This document shows, in pieces, positions 11,654-21,070 of a stretch of DNA of 48,387 bases. A program made the translations under genes and the position numbers. The notes under the pieces are model-generated. The model did not search any database and was not told the DNA's origin. It saw only the letters and a program-made list of their open reading frames with translations. Within the stretch, counting starts at the first letter, position 1. Every line of letters starts with the position of its first letter. This DNA is from a virus: positions 1 through 48,387 of the IMG/VR virus record IMGVR_UViG_3300009000_000009, one strand, 5' to 3'.

Positions 11654-12523
11654 ATGGGCACAGAATCAAGAACAGGACCACCTATTATTGTTAGTGATAA
11701 TCCTTATCTCAAATGCGCACCTTTAACGCAATGGGAGTGTGAATCTTGCGAATCGTATTTTTTAAATATACGTGGTCAGCAGGTTCCCGCATCAAGTTGG
11801 ATACACCACAATAATCTCTTTCCCTGCAGCACTTGTGAATGGGATAGGAAAAATCAGAGAAAGATCATCAAAAATATAGAAAAACCCTGCAAAGATTGTA
11901 CAGAGAAAGCAGTAGGCAAGCCCGATGCGAAACCTCGTTCTGTCAGAAAATGGGTGAGTAAAACGGCCCCATTGATCAATATCCCTGGGAATCCATTGCC
12001 AGTACCAGATCCTTGCGTAAAGTGCGTAGCAGATCCACAAAGTCCTGGGGGGGATAAATGGGTAGACAAATGCGGAGAGGGTTATGAATGCAACTCTAAA
12101 GGAAAGTGCATACCAGATAATTGCGGTACCGACTGCATTAAAAATTGCGAAGAGTGTGAGTGGGAGGATGCTAGTCATAAAAGAAAAATTTGTGTAAGTC
12201 AGTGTAGCGCAGTTACTGTTTGTGTAATAGACTTATTTTATAATAATCCAGATAATCCTCTTGAAAAAAGCGGTAGGTGTGAGTGTAAATTTCGCAATTA
12301 CGGATCTGAACCTCCTTTATTTACTCCTGCTGGCCAAACAGAATGTCCACAAGATCAGCCAGAAGTATTGAATAGGGTCTTCAATGGTTTGGCTGATTGT
12401 ACATGTGTTTGTAACCTAAATGAAGATAAATGCAAAGAACAAAATGAAGATAGTAAATTTGATGCTGATACTTGTTCTTGTGTTTACGATGCAGATGCAC
12501 TTTCTATTAACTTAATACCTTAG
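11654..12523 (+). CDS. Cysteine-rich protein 2, 289 residues
   Basis: About 28 Cys are spread along the chain in pairs: WECESC, PCSTC, PCKDC, DPCVKC, NCEECEW, DCTCVC, TCSCVY. Several short blocks repeat those of Cys-rich protein 1 (PCKKC then a K-rich linker, W, DK/PSPG, PCDKC), so the two are homologous in layout. The C-terminus is SINLIP. AGGAG lies 10 bases before the start. It is probably secreted into or assembled on the virion; metal binding is equally possible. No database family can be named. Confidence 0.75.
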   Translation: MGTESRTGPPIIVSDNPYLKCAPLTQWECESCESYFLNIRGQQVPASSWIHHNNLFPCSTCEWDRKNQRKIIKNIEKPCKDCTEKAVGKPDAKPRSVRKWVSKTAPLINIPGNPLPVPDPCVKCVADPQSPGGDKWVDKCGEGYECNSKGKCIPDNCGTDCIKNCEECEWEDASHKRKICVSQCSAVTVCVIDLFYNNPDNPLEKSGRCECKFRNYGSEPPLFTPAGQTECPQDQPEVLNRVFNGLADCTCVCNLNEDKCKEQNEDSKFDADTCSCVYDADALSINLIP

Positions 12524-12532
12524 ATTAATAAT

Positions 12533-13372
12533 ATGAATAGACCTGTTATTATAAATGGATCAAAAATCGTACCACAGGTACCTGTGAATCAGATACCAGA
12601 TGAGCCTATTATTAATAATGATCCTAATGTTAGGGGTGTTATAGGTAATGAGGTTCCTGCTAGTGATGCTAGACAAACAGGTTCTATACTAGGTTTAACA
12701 GCTAGTTCTGGAGCTTTGTCTGGTCTTGTAAACATAGCAAGTATTGGAGGTCCAGGCACATGGAATCCAGCTTGTTTAGATGGAGATATTCATCCTGATA
12801 ATGCTTGTGTGTCTTGCTTGAGAGGGAAATGGTATCACGCAGATTATCTTAATCCTTGTTCTATTCATGCTCCTGGATTAAATGCTTTTTTACAGCCAAC
12901 TTGTAAAGAGATCATGAGCGTTGGCTGTCAGTTATGTGGACCGTGTTATATATGTAACAGCAGTGGTCTTGGTACTTATTCATGTGATGATCTGCCAGGC
13001 CCCGGTCCAACTCTTCAAGAGCAGTGTTTAGAATGCAATAACGATGTAGCTTTTTGCACCAATGGTCAAAACCCAAATACATTTTTATGCACAGAGGGTG
13101 ACAAAACTTACTGTTGTGATGGTAGTTGCATAGATCCTTTAAAATGTTATTATACATCATCCATCACTGGTAAATGTGTTCCTGGTTGTAATCCTCTATT
13201 ACTAGACTGCGCTAAATGTGAATTTGGGAGATGTATGCCCGGAGCCGCTTGTGGTGAATGTGAAAAGTGTGATTTAGGAATTTGCGTACCTGACCCAGAC
13301 GCATATGATAATGATGGAAATCCTTGTAGCTCATATTCTCAAAATATATTACAAAGCACTATTGTGCCATAA
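12533..13372 (+). CDS. Cysteine-rich protein 3, 279 residues
   Basis: The first 75 residues lack Cys and are rich in Ile, Pro, Asn and Gly (MNRPVIINGSKIVPQVPVNQ), resembling a fused version of the small partner proteins. The rest has about 28 Cys with clusters CQLCGPCYIC, YCCDGSC and CGECEKCDLGIC. The chain ends QSTIVP, again hydrophobic-Pro. No Shine-Dalgarno is visible 10 bases after the previous stop, so translation may be coupled. Function unknown. Confidence 0.75.
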   Translation: MNRPVIINGSKIVPQVPVNQIPDEPIINNDPNVRGVIGNEVPASDARQTGSILGLTASSGALSGLVNIASIGGPGTWNPACLDGDIHPDNACVSCLRGKWYHADYLNPCSIHAPGLNAFLQPTCKEIMSVGCQLCGPCYICNSSGLGTYSCDDLPGPGPTLQEQCLECNNDVAFCTNGQNPNTFLCTEGDKTYCCDGSCIDPLKCYYTSSITGKCVPGCNPLLLDCAKCEFGRCMPGAACGECEKCDLGICVPDPDAYDNDGNPCSSYSQNILQSTIVP

Positions 13373-13394
13373 TTATTGCGATATTATTTTTTGC

Positions 13395-13422
13395 TTGACA
13401 TCGGATTTTTGACCGTTATTAT
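13395..13422 (+). promoter_or_regulatory. Sigma-70-type promoter inside late region
   Basis: TTGACA, 16 bp, TATTAT, about 50 bases before the gene at 13472. It is like the early promoters rather than the late motif. Confidence 0.6.
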
Positions 13423-13471
13423 ATATTAACGCGTTTTAACCCGCTTTCTATAGGAACAAAGGAAAATTACT

Positions 13472-14074
13472 ATGAAATTAAATCAGAAAATTACAGTTCA
13501 GCCTCCTCCATATTCAGACAACGCTGGTAATGTTACTACGCCAGACCCTATTGTTACTGATACGTTAAAAGTTGTTTATATGGATGATCCTACACACAAA
13601 ACTATCAGCGTTCAAATTGATCAAATTCCATTGCCGGTACAGCTATATAGTGCTGCTAGTTATGAAGAACTTGGAGATTGGACTAAATCTCAGCTAGAAG
13701 ATAGGTTGAGAGTTTTGATGGGTGATCACCCAGACAAGTTCTTAAGAAGTCTTTTTCCAAAAACTATGGAAGAAGATCCGCATGGACCAGGAACTCAACT
13801 TAGTAAAATGATTAAAAGTCTTGGTATTCATATGAGCGATAGCTGCTCTTGTCGTCGCCACGCTATTAATATGAATGAAAAAGGTAACGATTGGTGTGAA
13901 CAAAATATTGATACTGTTGTAGGTTGGCTTGATCAAGAAGCCAAGAATAGAGGACTACCATTCGTAAAGATGGTTGGCAAGGTTATGGTTAACCGAGCTA
14001 TTAAAAAGTCTAGAAAATTACTTGCTAATCAGCCAGTTCCAGAAAATGACGAGGACCTAGATAACGAAGATTGA
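13472..14074 (+). CDS. Phage protein with CxC...MN..G..WC domain, 200 residues
   Basis: The C-terminal half has CSCRRHAINMNEKGNDWCEQ followed by VGWLDQEAKNRG and a helix with AIKKSRKL. This CxCxxrAxxMNxxGxxxC pattern with a following WLxxEA helix occurs in uncharacterised phage and bacterial proteins and looks like a small metal-binding helical domain. The N-terminal half (VVYMDDPTHKTISVQIDQIP) appears beta-rich. The gene has its own sigma-70-like promoter and a strong terminator at 14105-14134, so it is an independent unit inside the late region. Confidence 0.7.
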   Translation: MKLNQKITVQPPPYSDNAGNVTTPDPIVTDTLKVVYMDDPTHKTISVQIDQIPLPVQLYSAASYEELGDWTKSQLEDRLRVLMGDHPDKFLRSLFPKTMEEDPHGPGTQLSKMIKSLGIHMSDSCSCRRHAINMNEKGNDWCEQNIDTVVGWLDQEAKNRGLPFVKMVGKVMVNRAIKKSRKLLANQPVPENDEDLDNED

Positions 14075-14104
14075 TCTATTTTTATAAATAGAATTATTTC
14101 TTGA

Positions 14105-14134
14105 AGCACCCTCGAAAGCGGGTGCTTTTTTTTT
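14105..14134 (+). terminator. Strong intrinsic terminator
   Basis: AGCACCC stem, 8-base loop, GGGTGCT stem, then nine T in all. It ends the transcript of the gene at 13472-14074. Confidence 0.9.
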
Positions 14135-14139
14135 GGATG

Positions 14140-14151
14140 TTGGTGTATAAT
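14140..14151 (+). promoter_or_regulatory. Candidate late promoter
   Basis: TTGGTGTATAAT directly after the terminator and 39 bases before the next start. It is the best match to the shared late motif. Confidence 0.55.
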
Positions 14152-14189
14152 AATATATATGTTATTAACTAAACACAAAGGCGCAAGAT

Positions 14190-15377
<1,188 letters not shown>

Positions 15378-15425
15378 AACCCAGAGTCAAATCATTTATA
15401 TGCTGCATACAGAGAGTTTTTAAAT

Positions 15426-16556
15426 ATGGCTATTCACAATATTTACGAAATTACACAAAATTATAGAGAACCATTAACATTACAAGGTTTTCCATTATAT
15501 AATAGCATATGCGATAGTATTGATACTTCCCAAAAGGTTTATAAAGATATTTATTTAGAGGTTGATAAATATTATCAAGGCAGTAAGCCAGAATTTATGG
15601 TACTTTTATCTCTTTCTTCTAACTCTTTAGTTATTGATAACATCAATTCTCAATCACCTTATATATATATCACAAATGATTCCTTTCCTGAAAATACATA
15701 CCAATTTCAACAAGAATCTTTTTTAGTCAAATATAATACCACACTACACAATACTGAAATTATCTCAAATGGTATTTTTACCGGTGATAATATAATAGAT
15801 TCGGATAATTTAACTTATTACGCAAAACCTATTGGTATACTTGATAGTGGTTTTGCCGTTATTCAGCAAGGTTATAAACTAAATAGTTTATTTTATTTAT
15901 CTTGCTTAAATGAATCTACTAACGACTTTGATAAAGAGTATATACAAGTAAGTTTAACTATTAACGATAATACAATATCAATTACTGGTGGCAGCAATTA
16001 TCAGGTTGGAGACACATTCAATATTATATCAGCTGGTAGCACCGGACAAGCTTTGCTGACAGTAGAACAAATAAATAGTGATACTGGTGAAATTTTATCA
16101 GTGAGTTTATTTAATGATATGACCGATATTACGGTAGCTCCACAGGTAGTATATTTAGGGCAAACAGGATCTGGCGCTAATATCACTATTAATGATGATT
16201 ATAGTATTGCTAATATTGTCTCAACATTACAAAGATATTATCCGGTTTATAATAATGTATATGTATACGCAGAAAAAGATGGTCAAGATTATATTACATT
16301 ACCACAATCTATTTATCTTGACTATGATTATGATCTCACCGGTGTTGAAATTAATGAAACAGAGTTTGTAATTAATGATATTATATGTTTATCTTCTGGT
16401 AATAATATAGATGTTGATACGAAATTTTATTTTCATATGAATGATAATATTTACACATCTGATAACTATATTACTATTGACTTTAATCTTTTGCAAGATA
16501 TGCACAACCCTATTGTTACGGGCTTAAAATTTAAACGTTTTCCTAATAAGGTGTAA
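15426..16556 (+). CDS. Probable tail-associated structural protein, 376 residues
   Basis: The middle contains GGSNYQVGDTFNIISAGSTG, then TVEQINSDTGEILSVSLFND and GQTGSGANITIN. This is the phage structural motif GGSGYxVGDxxxI...V.xVd.xGxIxsVxixnxG seen in many tail and baseplate proteins. The rest is Asn/Ile/Tyr-rich and beta-like. It ends two bases before Cys-rich protein 4, so they share a transcript. Probably part of a tail tip or fibre base that carries the Cys-rich chain; exact role unknown. Confidence 0.7.
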   Translation: MAIHNIYEITQNYREPLTLQGFPLYNSICDSIDTSQKVYKDIYLEVDKYYQGSKPEFMVLLSLSSNSLVIDNINSQSPYIYITNDSFPENTYQFQQESFLVKYNTTLHNTEIISNGIFTGDNIIDSDNLTYYAKPIGILDSGFAVIQQGYKLNSLFYLSCLNESTNDFDKEYIQVSLTINDNTISITGGSNYQVGDTFNIISAGSTGQALLTVEQINSDTGEILSVSLFNDMTDITVAPQVVYLGQTGSGANITINDDYSIANIVSTLQRYYPVYNNVYVYAEKDGQDYITLPQSIYLDYDYDLTGVEINETEFVINDIICLSSGNNIDVDTKFYFHMNDNIYTSDNYITIDFNLLQDMHNPIVTGLKFKRFPNKV

Positions 16557-16558
16557 TT

Positions 16559-17611
16559 ATGGCCGCTGAATGTTGTAATAGTAATTGCCCATGTCCCAGA
16601 CCAGATCAAGATCCTGATGGATCTTCTTTAGATCCGTGGCAAAAGGGTTATGGTGGTAAGTGCTGTGGATGTACAGCGATTGATTATGATAAGAATGTAT
16701 ATTTATGTAAATCTAGAAATATAGATCCTGTTACTGGAAAATCTGGTACACCTCATTGGAAAGCCCCTTGCGGTTGTGAATGTGACCCTACTAAGATTGG
16801 ACCATGCGATAAACCTGAGTATCCACATTTTATGTCTGAATTCTGTGGTTGTGGTTGTACCTATATTTATCAAATGAAAAAAAATCCTGATATAAATCCT
16901 TGCGGAGATGATATGAAGGTGGTTATTCAACCATGTAATTGTGGCTGTGATGTTGGTTACGACTGTAAAGCTGAGGACCCTAGTCGTCCTAAACTAAAAA
17001 TAACATGGACTACAGACTTAGCCGGCAACAAAACCGGAGATCAAGATTGTGAATGTGTATGTCCACTTAACGAACCTGGCGGACCTAGATGTGGTCAAGG
17101 TAAATATAGAAGGTTGCCACACTTCAAATCTAAGGATTGCTCATGTTATTGTAAACATGCAAGTGAGGAACCATGTACAGGCAGTACTCCCGATTTTGAC
17201 AAAGAGGATTGTAGCTGTAAATGCGCATATAAAGAATCTGTAAATCTACAATTCGTCAAAAAATGCCCTCCAAACAAACCCAGTCTGAGAGACTCTACTT
17301 GTAGCTGTTATTGCTATTTTGAAGAAGTTTTATATAAACAGGGATTAGATTGTGATTATTATAGCGATGGAGCATTACCTGATTTTGATGCTGATAATTG
17401 TCAGTGTGTATGTAAGCTTTTACAAAAAGGCTGCAGTGGAGGTAAAGTACCAGATCCAGCAGGAAAATGCAAGTGTGTATGTCCTCAGGGTATGAAAGAA
17501 TGCAAAGGAAAGTGTTATAATGCATGCCCATCTGGACAAAGTCGAGATCCTAATGATTGTGTATGTAAAAATTATACACAAGCTGTGCTTTCAGATATTT
17601 TCTTACCCTAA
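16559..17611 (+). CDS. Cysteine-rich protein 4 with nine CxCxC triads, 350 residues
   Basis: About 48 of 350 residues are Cys. Nine CxCxC triads are visible: PCGCEC, FCGCGC, PCNCGC, DCECVC, DCSCYC, DCSCKC, TCSCYC, NCQCVC and KCKCVC, usually preceded by a Pro/Asp/Phe spacer and followed by a single Cys. The spacing recalls the CxCxC repeats of animal Balbiani-ring-type proteins, though homology is not implied. The chain ends LSDIFLP. AAGGTG precedes the start. A rigid disulfide-linked or metal-loaded rod is the simplest structural guess. Confidence 0.8.
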   Translation: MAAECCNSNCPCPRPDQDPDGSSLDPWQKGYGGKCCGCTAIDYDKNVYLCKSRNIDPVTGKSGTPHWKAPCGCECDPTKIGPCDKPEYPHFMSEFCGCGCTYIYQMKKNPDINPCGDDMKVVIQPCNCGCDVGYDCKAEDPSRPKLKITWTTDLAGNKTGDQDCECVCPLNEPGGPRCGQGKYRRLPHFKSKDCSCYCKHASEEPCTGSTPDFDKEDCSCKCAYKESVNLQFVKKCPPNKPSLRDSTCSCYCYFEEVLYKQGLDCDYYSDGALPDFDADNCQCVCKLLQKGCSGGKVPDPAGKCKCVCPQGMKECKGKCYNACPSGQSRDPNDCVCKNYTQAVLSDIFLP

Positions 17612-17625
17612 ACCCAAGTATTGAT

Positions 17626-17814
17626 ATGAATATTTTATACGGTAAAAATTTAACTAGTAGATTTAATACATTTATAGATAAAAAAGATACGCAAAATACT
17701 AAAATTAATAAAGATTATATATATCCGCAGCAATCTAATATTACATATAATATTGGCAAACTAACTAATAATACACAATTATTTGTAATTGATCAAGTAG
17801 GTGACGCCGAATAA
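17626..17814 (+). CDS. Small hypothetical protein, 62 residues
   Basis: Asn/Lys/Thr-rich (MNILYGKNLTSRFNTFIDKK), no Cys. It begins 14 bases after Cys-rich protein 4 and starts with MN like the other partner proteins, so it may be a further member of that group. It is the last gene of this rightward unit. Its end is 4 bases from the end of the opposing gene at 17819. Function unknown. Confidence 0.55.
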   Translation: MNILYGKNLTSRFNTFIDKKDTQNTKINKDYIYPQQSNITYNIGKLTNNTQLFVIDQVGDAE

Positions 17815-17818
17815 GTTT

Positions 17819-18016
17819 CTATGGACTTTTTGGTTGCCTACCTCTGTTTTTTACTATTTTTAATCGACGTCTTTGTGCTCTTACCATATCAGTAGATATA
17901 TGATATCCAGTAATTTTGGATAATGTCATAGCTACAACGTTATCGGGCATTAATGGACTATTATTTCTAATAAATTCTATATCTTCTTCTCTCCATTTTT
18001 TATATGTTTTAGACAT
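17819..18016 (-). CDS. Small HTH DNA-binding protein, 65 residues
   Basis: KKWREEDIEFIRNNSPLMPD, then AMTLSKITGYHISTDMVRAQ and a basic tail RRRLKIVKNRGRQPKSP form a three-helix, Myb/HTH-like unit. The same pattern (W..eDI.fI...iA..L....G..it) recurs in the C-terminal repeats of the GIY-YIG/HNH protein. It is the only leftward gene inside the rightward arm and diverges from the sigma-factor operon. It may regulate that operon or be a relic of a mobile endonuclease. Confidence 0.65.
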   Translation of the reverse strand: MSKTYKKWREEDIEFIRNNSPLMPDNVVAMTLSKITGYHISTDMVRAQRRRLKIVKNRGRQPKSP

Positions 18017-18047
18017 ATTAAGTTACCTTGCTTTACTCGGTGTAATT

Positions 18048-18059
18048 AAATAGTATAAT
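18048..18059 (+). promoter_or_regulatory. Candidate late promoter
   Basis: AAATAGTATAAT, followed by GTATATTAACCC, 36 bases before the start at 18095. It is a shorter variant of the shared motif. Confidence 0.4.
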
Positions 18060-18094
18060 AGTATATTAACCCTTTTGAGAAAACGGTCAATCAT

Positions 18095-18271
18095 ATGAAA
18101 CATAAAAAGTATAACAACCTAGCTAATTCAACCATTAAGGTAGTAGCATCAGAAAATCTTGATATATCTGATGACCTTAATAATAATCAATATAAAAGTA
18201 TAGCAGAATTATATGAGGAAGAAAATTCCGAAAAAAACAACGAAAAAAACAACGAAGAAAATACAGAATAA
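18095..18271 (+). CDS. Small acidic protein overlapping the sigma-factor gene, 58 residues
   Basis: The frame starts ATGAAACATAAAAAG at 18095 and ends TAA at 18271, overlapping the sigma gene by 59 bases in another frame. The product has a basic start (MKHKKYNNLANSTIKVVASE) and an Asn/Glu-rich tail. Its ATG follows the promoter closely with no strong ribosome site. The overlap could tie sigma synthesis to translation of this leader gene. Function unknown; it could be a sigma partner. Confidence 0.5.
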   Translation: MKHKKYNNLANSTIKVVASENLDISDDLNNNQYKSIAELYEEENSEKNNEKNNEENTE

Positions 18272-18863
18272 AGTAAATGTAACAGAAGAAGAGTTTCTAG
18301 CTGTTTTAGACAATATAAGCAAAAGACTCTGTTATAAATTCAAGTTTGCTTATCATGATATTAATGATATGAAGCAACAAGCAGCGATTTTTGCTCTTGA
18401 AGGATTAGAAAAATATGATCACTCTAGACCGTTAGAGAATTTTTTGTGGACACATGTAAGAAATAGGCTTTTTAATTATAAGAGAGATAATTATCAGCGT
18501 CCAGACAAACCTTGCTTAACTTGCCCATTATATAATCCTAAAAATAAAGACGGTAAGGATTGTGAAGAGTTTAACGATAAATTCAACTGTCATGCTTATA
18601 GATCTTGGTTTAACAGAAATAATAACAAAAAAGGAATTATTCAACCATCTTATATAGACAATATAGACCCAGCGAATACTAAAGATTTTGTGGATCATAT
18701 ATCAGACCAGCAACTAGTCGATTTTATAGAAGAAAATTTACCAGTAAAATACAGAAGCACATACCTAAAATTAAAACACGGACAAAAGGTCATAAAAAAC
18801 GATAAAGTAAAGTTACAGAATTTTATTAAAAAGAAACTCATACCCAAATATAAAAATGACTAA
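18213..18863 (+). CDS. Phage late sigma factor, T4 gp55-like, 216 residues
   Basis: After a Lys-rich start, residues 33-95 match sigma-70 region 2: ISKRLCYKFKFAYHDINDMK, then ALEGLEKYD and NFLWTHVRNRLFNYKRDNYQ. These are the segments that bind RNA polymerase and melt the -10 box. Four Cys (101, 104, 117, 126; CLTCPL, DCEEF, NCHAY) probably hold zinc, as in related phage factors. There is no region 4, so promoters would lack a true -35 box, as for T4 gp55. It would redirect host RNA polymerase to late genes, and the shared TGTATAAT-type motif is its likely target. Confidence 0.85.
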   Translation: MRKKIPKKTTKKTTKKIQNKVNVTEEEFLAVLDNISKRLCYKFKFAYHDINDMKQQAAIFALEGLEKYDHSRPLENFLWTHVRNRLFNYKRDNYQRPDKPCLTCPLYNPKNKDGKDCEEFNDKFNCHAYRSWFNRNNNKKGIIQPSYIDNIDPANTKDFVDHISDQQLVDFIEENLPVKYRSTYLKLKHGQKVIKNDKVKLQNFIKKKLIPKYKND

Positions 18864-19674
18864 AAAAAGAGGACAGCTTTCGCTACAGGAAGAAAAGTAC
18901 ATTAAAGAAAATGCTAATTCTTCAAGTATAGAAGATATAGCAGTTAGTTTAAATAGAAATGTAGCTCCTATTAAAAAATACATAGAAAAAAATCAGTTGC
19001 TGCAAACACCAGCAGAGCATGCTGATAATGAAATCTTAAGTATTAAACTTAGATCTAAATCTTTTTGGGGTGAGGTATGTAAGCAGTTTGATAAAGAGAC
19101 TGGCGAATTAGATTATTTCGAAAATACATGGATTAATCTTATTAAACAATTTCGTGAAGATGTTCTTCCAGCAGAAGAGTTACAAATTAAACAGTTTATT
19201 ACAATAGATATTCTTATTAACAGAAGTATGAAAGAGCGTAAAAGACATATTGCAGAAACCGAAAAATTACAAAGGCAGGTAGACTTTGAGTATGAAATGC
19301 CAGAATCTGATAGAGACACCGCTAAGCTAGCAAATCTTGAAACACAATTAAGTTTTGCTAGAAATAGTATCGCTAGCTATACTAATGAATATACCAAATT
19401 ATTAAGTGAACAGCAAAAAATTAGTAAAGATTTAAAAGCTACTAGAGAACAAAGAATTAAAAGGATTGAAGATGGCAAAAGCAGTTGGACAGGATTAATT
19501 AGGATGCTGGAAGATGAAGACATCAGAGAAAAAGAAGGCCGCCAGTTAGAAATTCTAAAGATGGCTACCAGTAAATTTAAAGATGATTTACAATCACCAC
19601 ACCAATATCAAGATAATGAATTTGATACACCTATATTAAATGCGGAATCAGTACTAAAGAATCAAGATGAATAA
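18856..19674 (+). CDS. HTH and coiled-coil protein, candidate small terminase, 272 residues
   Basis: The N-terminus has an HTH (SLQEEKYIKENANSSSIEDI, then AVSLNRNVAPIKKYIEKNQL), followed by a long charged helical/coiled-coil region (residues about 140-240). This layout, DNA-binding head plus oligomerising coil, and its place upstream of TerL fit a small terminase subunit that recognises phage DNA for packaging. It overlaps the sigma gene by 8 bases. Sequence alone does not prove the role; a regulator is an alternative. Confidence 0.55.
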   Translation: MTKKRGQLSLQEEKYIKENANSSSIEDIAVSLNRNVAPIKKYIEKNQLLQTPAEHADNEILSIKLRSKSFWGEVCKQFDKETGELDYFENTWINLIKQFREDVLPAEELQIKQFITIDILINRSMKERKRHIAETEKLQRQVDFEYEMPESDRDTAKLANLETQLSFARNSIASYTNEYTKLLSEQQKISKDLKATREQRIKRIEDGKSSWTGLIRMLEDEDIREKEGRQLEILKMATSKFKDDLQSPHQYQDNEFDTPILNAESVLKNQDE

Positions 19675-19933
19675 AAGATTATATGATCAACAATATAAAG
19701 CGTGGATTAAACAAATTTTTGCTAGAGACAAATTTAAGTGTCAGTGGCCAGAATGTAAAAAACAAAAAGGTAAATTAAACGCTCATCATATTAAGAAGTG
19801 GGCAGACTACCCAGGGTTAAGATTGTATCCCAATAATGGTATTACTTTATGTAAATATCACCACGACCTAATCAAGAGTAATGAAGAAAATTATGAAATG
19901 ATGTTTTTTAAAATTATAGCAAATAAAAAATGA
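19667..19933 (+). CDS. HNH endonuclease, 88 residues
   Basis: A compact HNH protein: FKCQWPECKKQKGKLNAHHI, then NNGITLCKYHHDLI. Two Cys pairs (CQWPEC and the Cys of TLCKYHH with its partner) would bind structural zinc, and AHHI with the distal His forms the catalytic site. HNH proteins beside terminase genes are needed for DNA packaging in phages such as HK97 (gp74), so a packaging role is likely here. It overlaps both neighbours by 4-8 bases. Confidence 0.85.
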   Translation: MNKRLYDQQYKAWIKQIFARDKFKCQWPECKKQKGKLNAHHIKKWADYPGLRLYPNNGITLCKYHHDLIKSNEENYEMMFFKIIANKK

Positions 19934-20604
19934 ATAACCTATACCTTTATAATTTAATATTCAATTCTGAATTTTGCAATTATACTGAAGAGTGTTCTTG
20001 TGTACTGGGGATGGAGCCTGCATTAGCCTTATATCTTTTTGATTATTCTGGAGAATTATTTTTAACATACCCTAGAGAATTTCAAACTAATTCTTTAATT
20101 ATTAATAGTTTTAGATTTTTGAATACATGTATACATCTTACTAAGAATCATTGTAATATTTCTAACCATTCTTTTAACTATAAAAATATAAACTTTAAGT
20201 ATATTGATCGATATACCACCAATTTTATACATATAGATAGTGTTAATAGGTATGATAAAGTATATCAATATAACCCACCAGAAAAGTTATACTATAACGG
20301 CATAAGATATTTTTTACCCAAAATAGAAGATGTAATCTCATATTGTTTTTATTTATATGGTAAATCCTTTAATATATCTTATCTTAGAGATGCTAGCGTA
20401 TTATCTTGTATTTATCAAAATAAAATCATCAATAATAATATTTTAACTAATTTATTAATCGTTGGTTCTAATGTTAAGAAAATATTCAATAAGGCTATTA
20501 AAGATTTTATGAAGCTAGAATTTTCGGATATTGCATTTGATTTTGATCAGGCCGATATTAGAGAAAGAGTTCAACCAACACTGGATTTTTGCCATGGGTC
20601 ATGA
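19930..20604 (+). CDS. Hypothetical protein, 224 residues
   Basis: Rich in Asn, Ile, Tyr and Phe (MNNLYLYNLIFNSEFCNYTE; later NPPEKLYYNGIRYFLPKIED). No catalytic motif, membrane helix or known domain is evident. It shares ATGA overlap with the HNH gene and an 11-base overlap with the ERCC4 nuclease, so it belongs to the packaging/nuclease operon. Function unknown. Confidence 0.6.
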   Translation: MNNLYLYNLIFNSEFCNYTEECSCVLGMEPALALYLFDYSGELFLTYPREFQTNSLIINSFRFLNTCIHLTKNHCNISNHSFNYKNINFKYIDRYTTNFIHIDSVNRYDKVYQYNPPEKLYYNGIRYFLPKIEDVISYCFYLYGKSFNISYLRDASVLSCIYQNKIINNNILTNLLIVGSNVKKIFNKAIKDFMKLEFSDIAFDFDQADIRERVQPTLDFCHGS

Positions 20605-21070
20605 ATCAGACAAGAAATACAGTTTTAATATAATCATAGACACCAGAGAACAAAAACCATGGGCTTTTGCTGGATGTAATACTATTAATAAAAAATTAGA
20701 TACTGGAGATTATAGTATAGAGGGCTTAGAAGATTTACTATGTATCGAAAGAAAGAACAGTGTGAGCGAGATCGCAAATAATATTTCTGAAGCTAGATTC
20801 AAAGCTGAAATATTAAGAATGAATGACTACCTATACAAATTTATTTTATTAGAATTTAGTTTACAGGATGTTTTAAACTATCCTATAGGCTCTACCGTAC
20901 CTAGAAGATTATGGTCTAAAATAAAAATTAAACCAGCTTATATACTTAAATATTTAACAGAATTACAGATCAAACATAATATTAATGTGGTATTTTGCGA
21001 TAACCCAGAAGCTGCTAATCAGATGGCGTTTTCTATCTTTAAGAGGGTGAATGAATTACATGGTAAGTAA
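20594..21070 (+). CDS. ERCC4-type nuclease, 158 residues
   Basis: The catalytic set of the ERCC4/XPF nuclease domain is present: IIIDTREQKPW (Asp16, Glu19), LDTGDYSIEG and CIERKNSVSEI (Glu52, Arg53, Lys54). The start is placed at 20594 (MGHESDKKYSF), inside the end of the previous gene; the longer frame adds an unrelated 21 residues. Members cut branched or single-strand/double-strand junction DNA. Directly before TerL, a role in trimming branched DNA before packaging is plausible (inference). Confidence 0.8.
   Translation: MGHESDKKYSFNIIIDTREQKPWAFAGCNTINKKLDTGDYSIEGLEDLLCIERKNSVSEIANNISEARFKAEILRMNDYLYKFILLEFSLQDVLNYPIGSTVPRRLWSKIKIKPAYILKYLTELQIKHNINVVFCDNPEAANQMAFSIFKRVNELHGK

Noticed and set aside
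11792-12178. Minus-strand hydrophobic open frame of 128 codons
   Set aside because: It lies entirely inside Cys-rich gene 2; antisense of Lys/Cys codons gives a falsely hydrophobic product, and there is no ribosome site.
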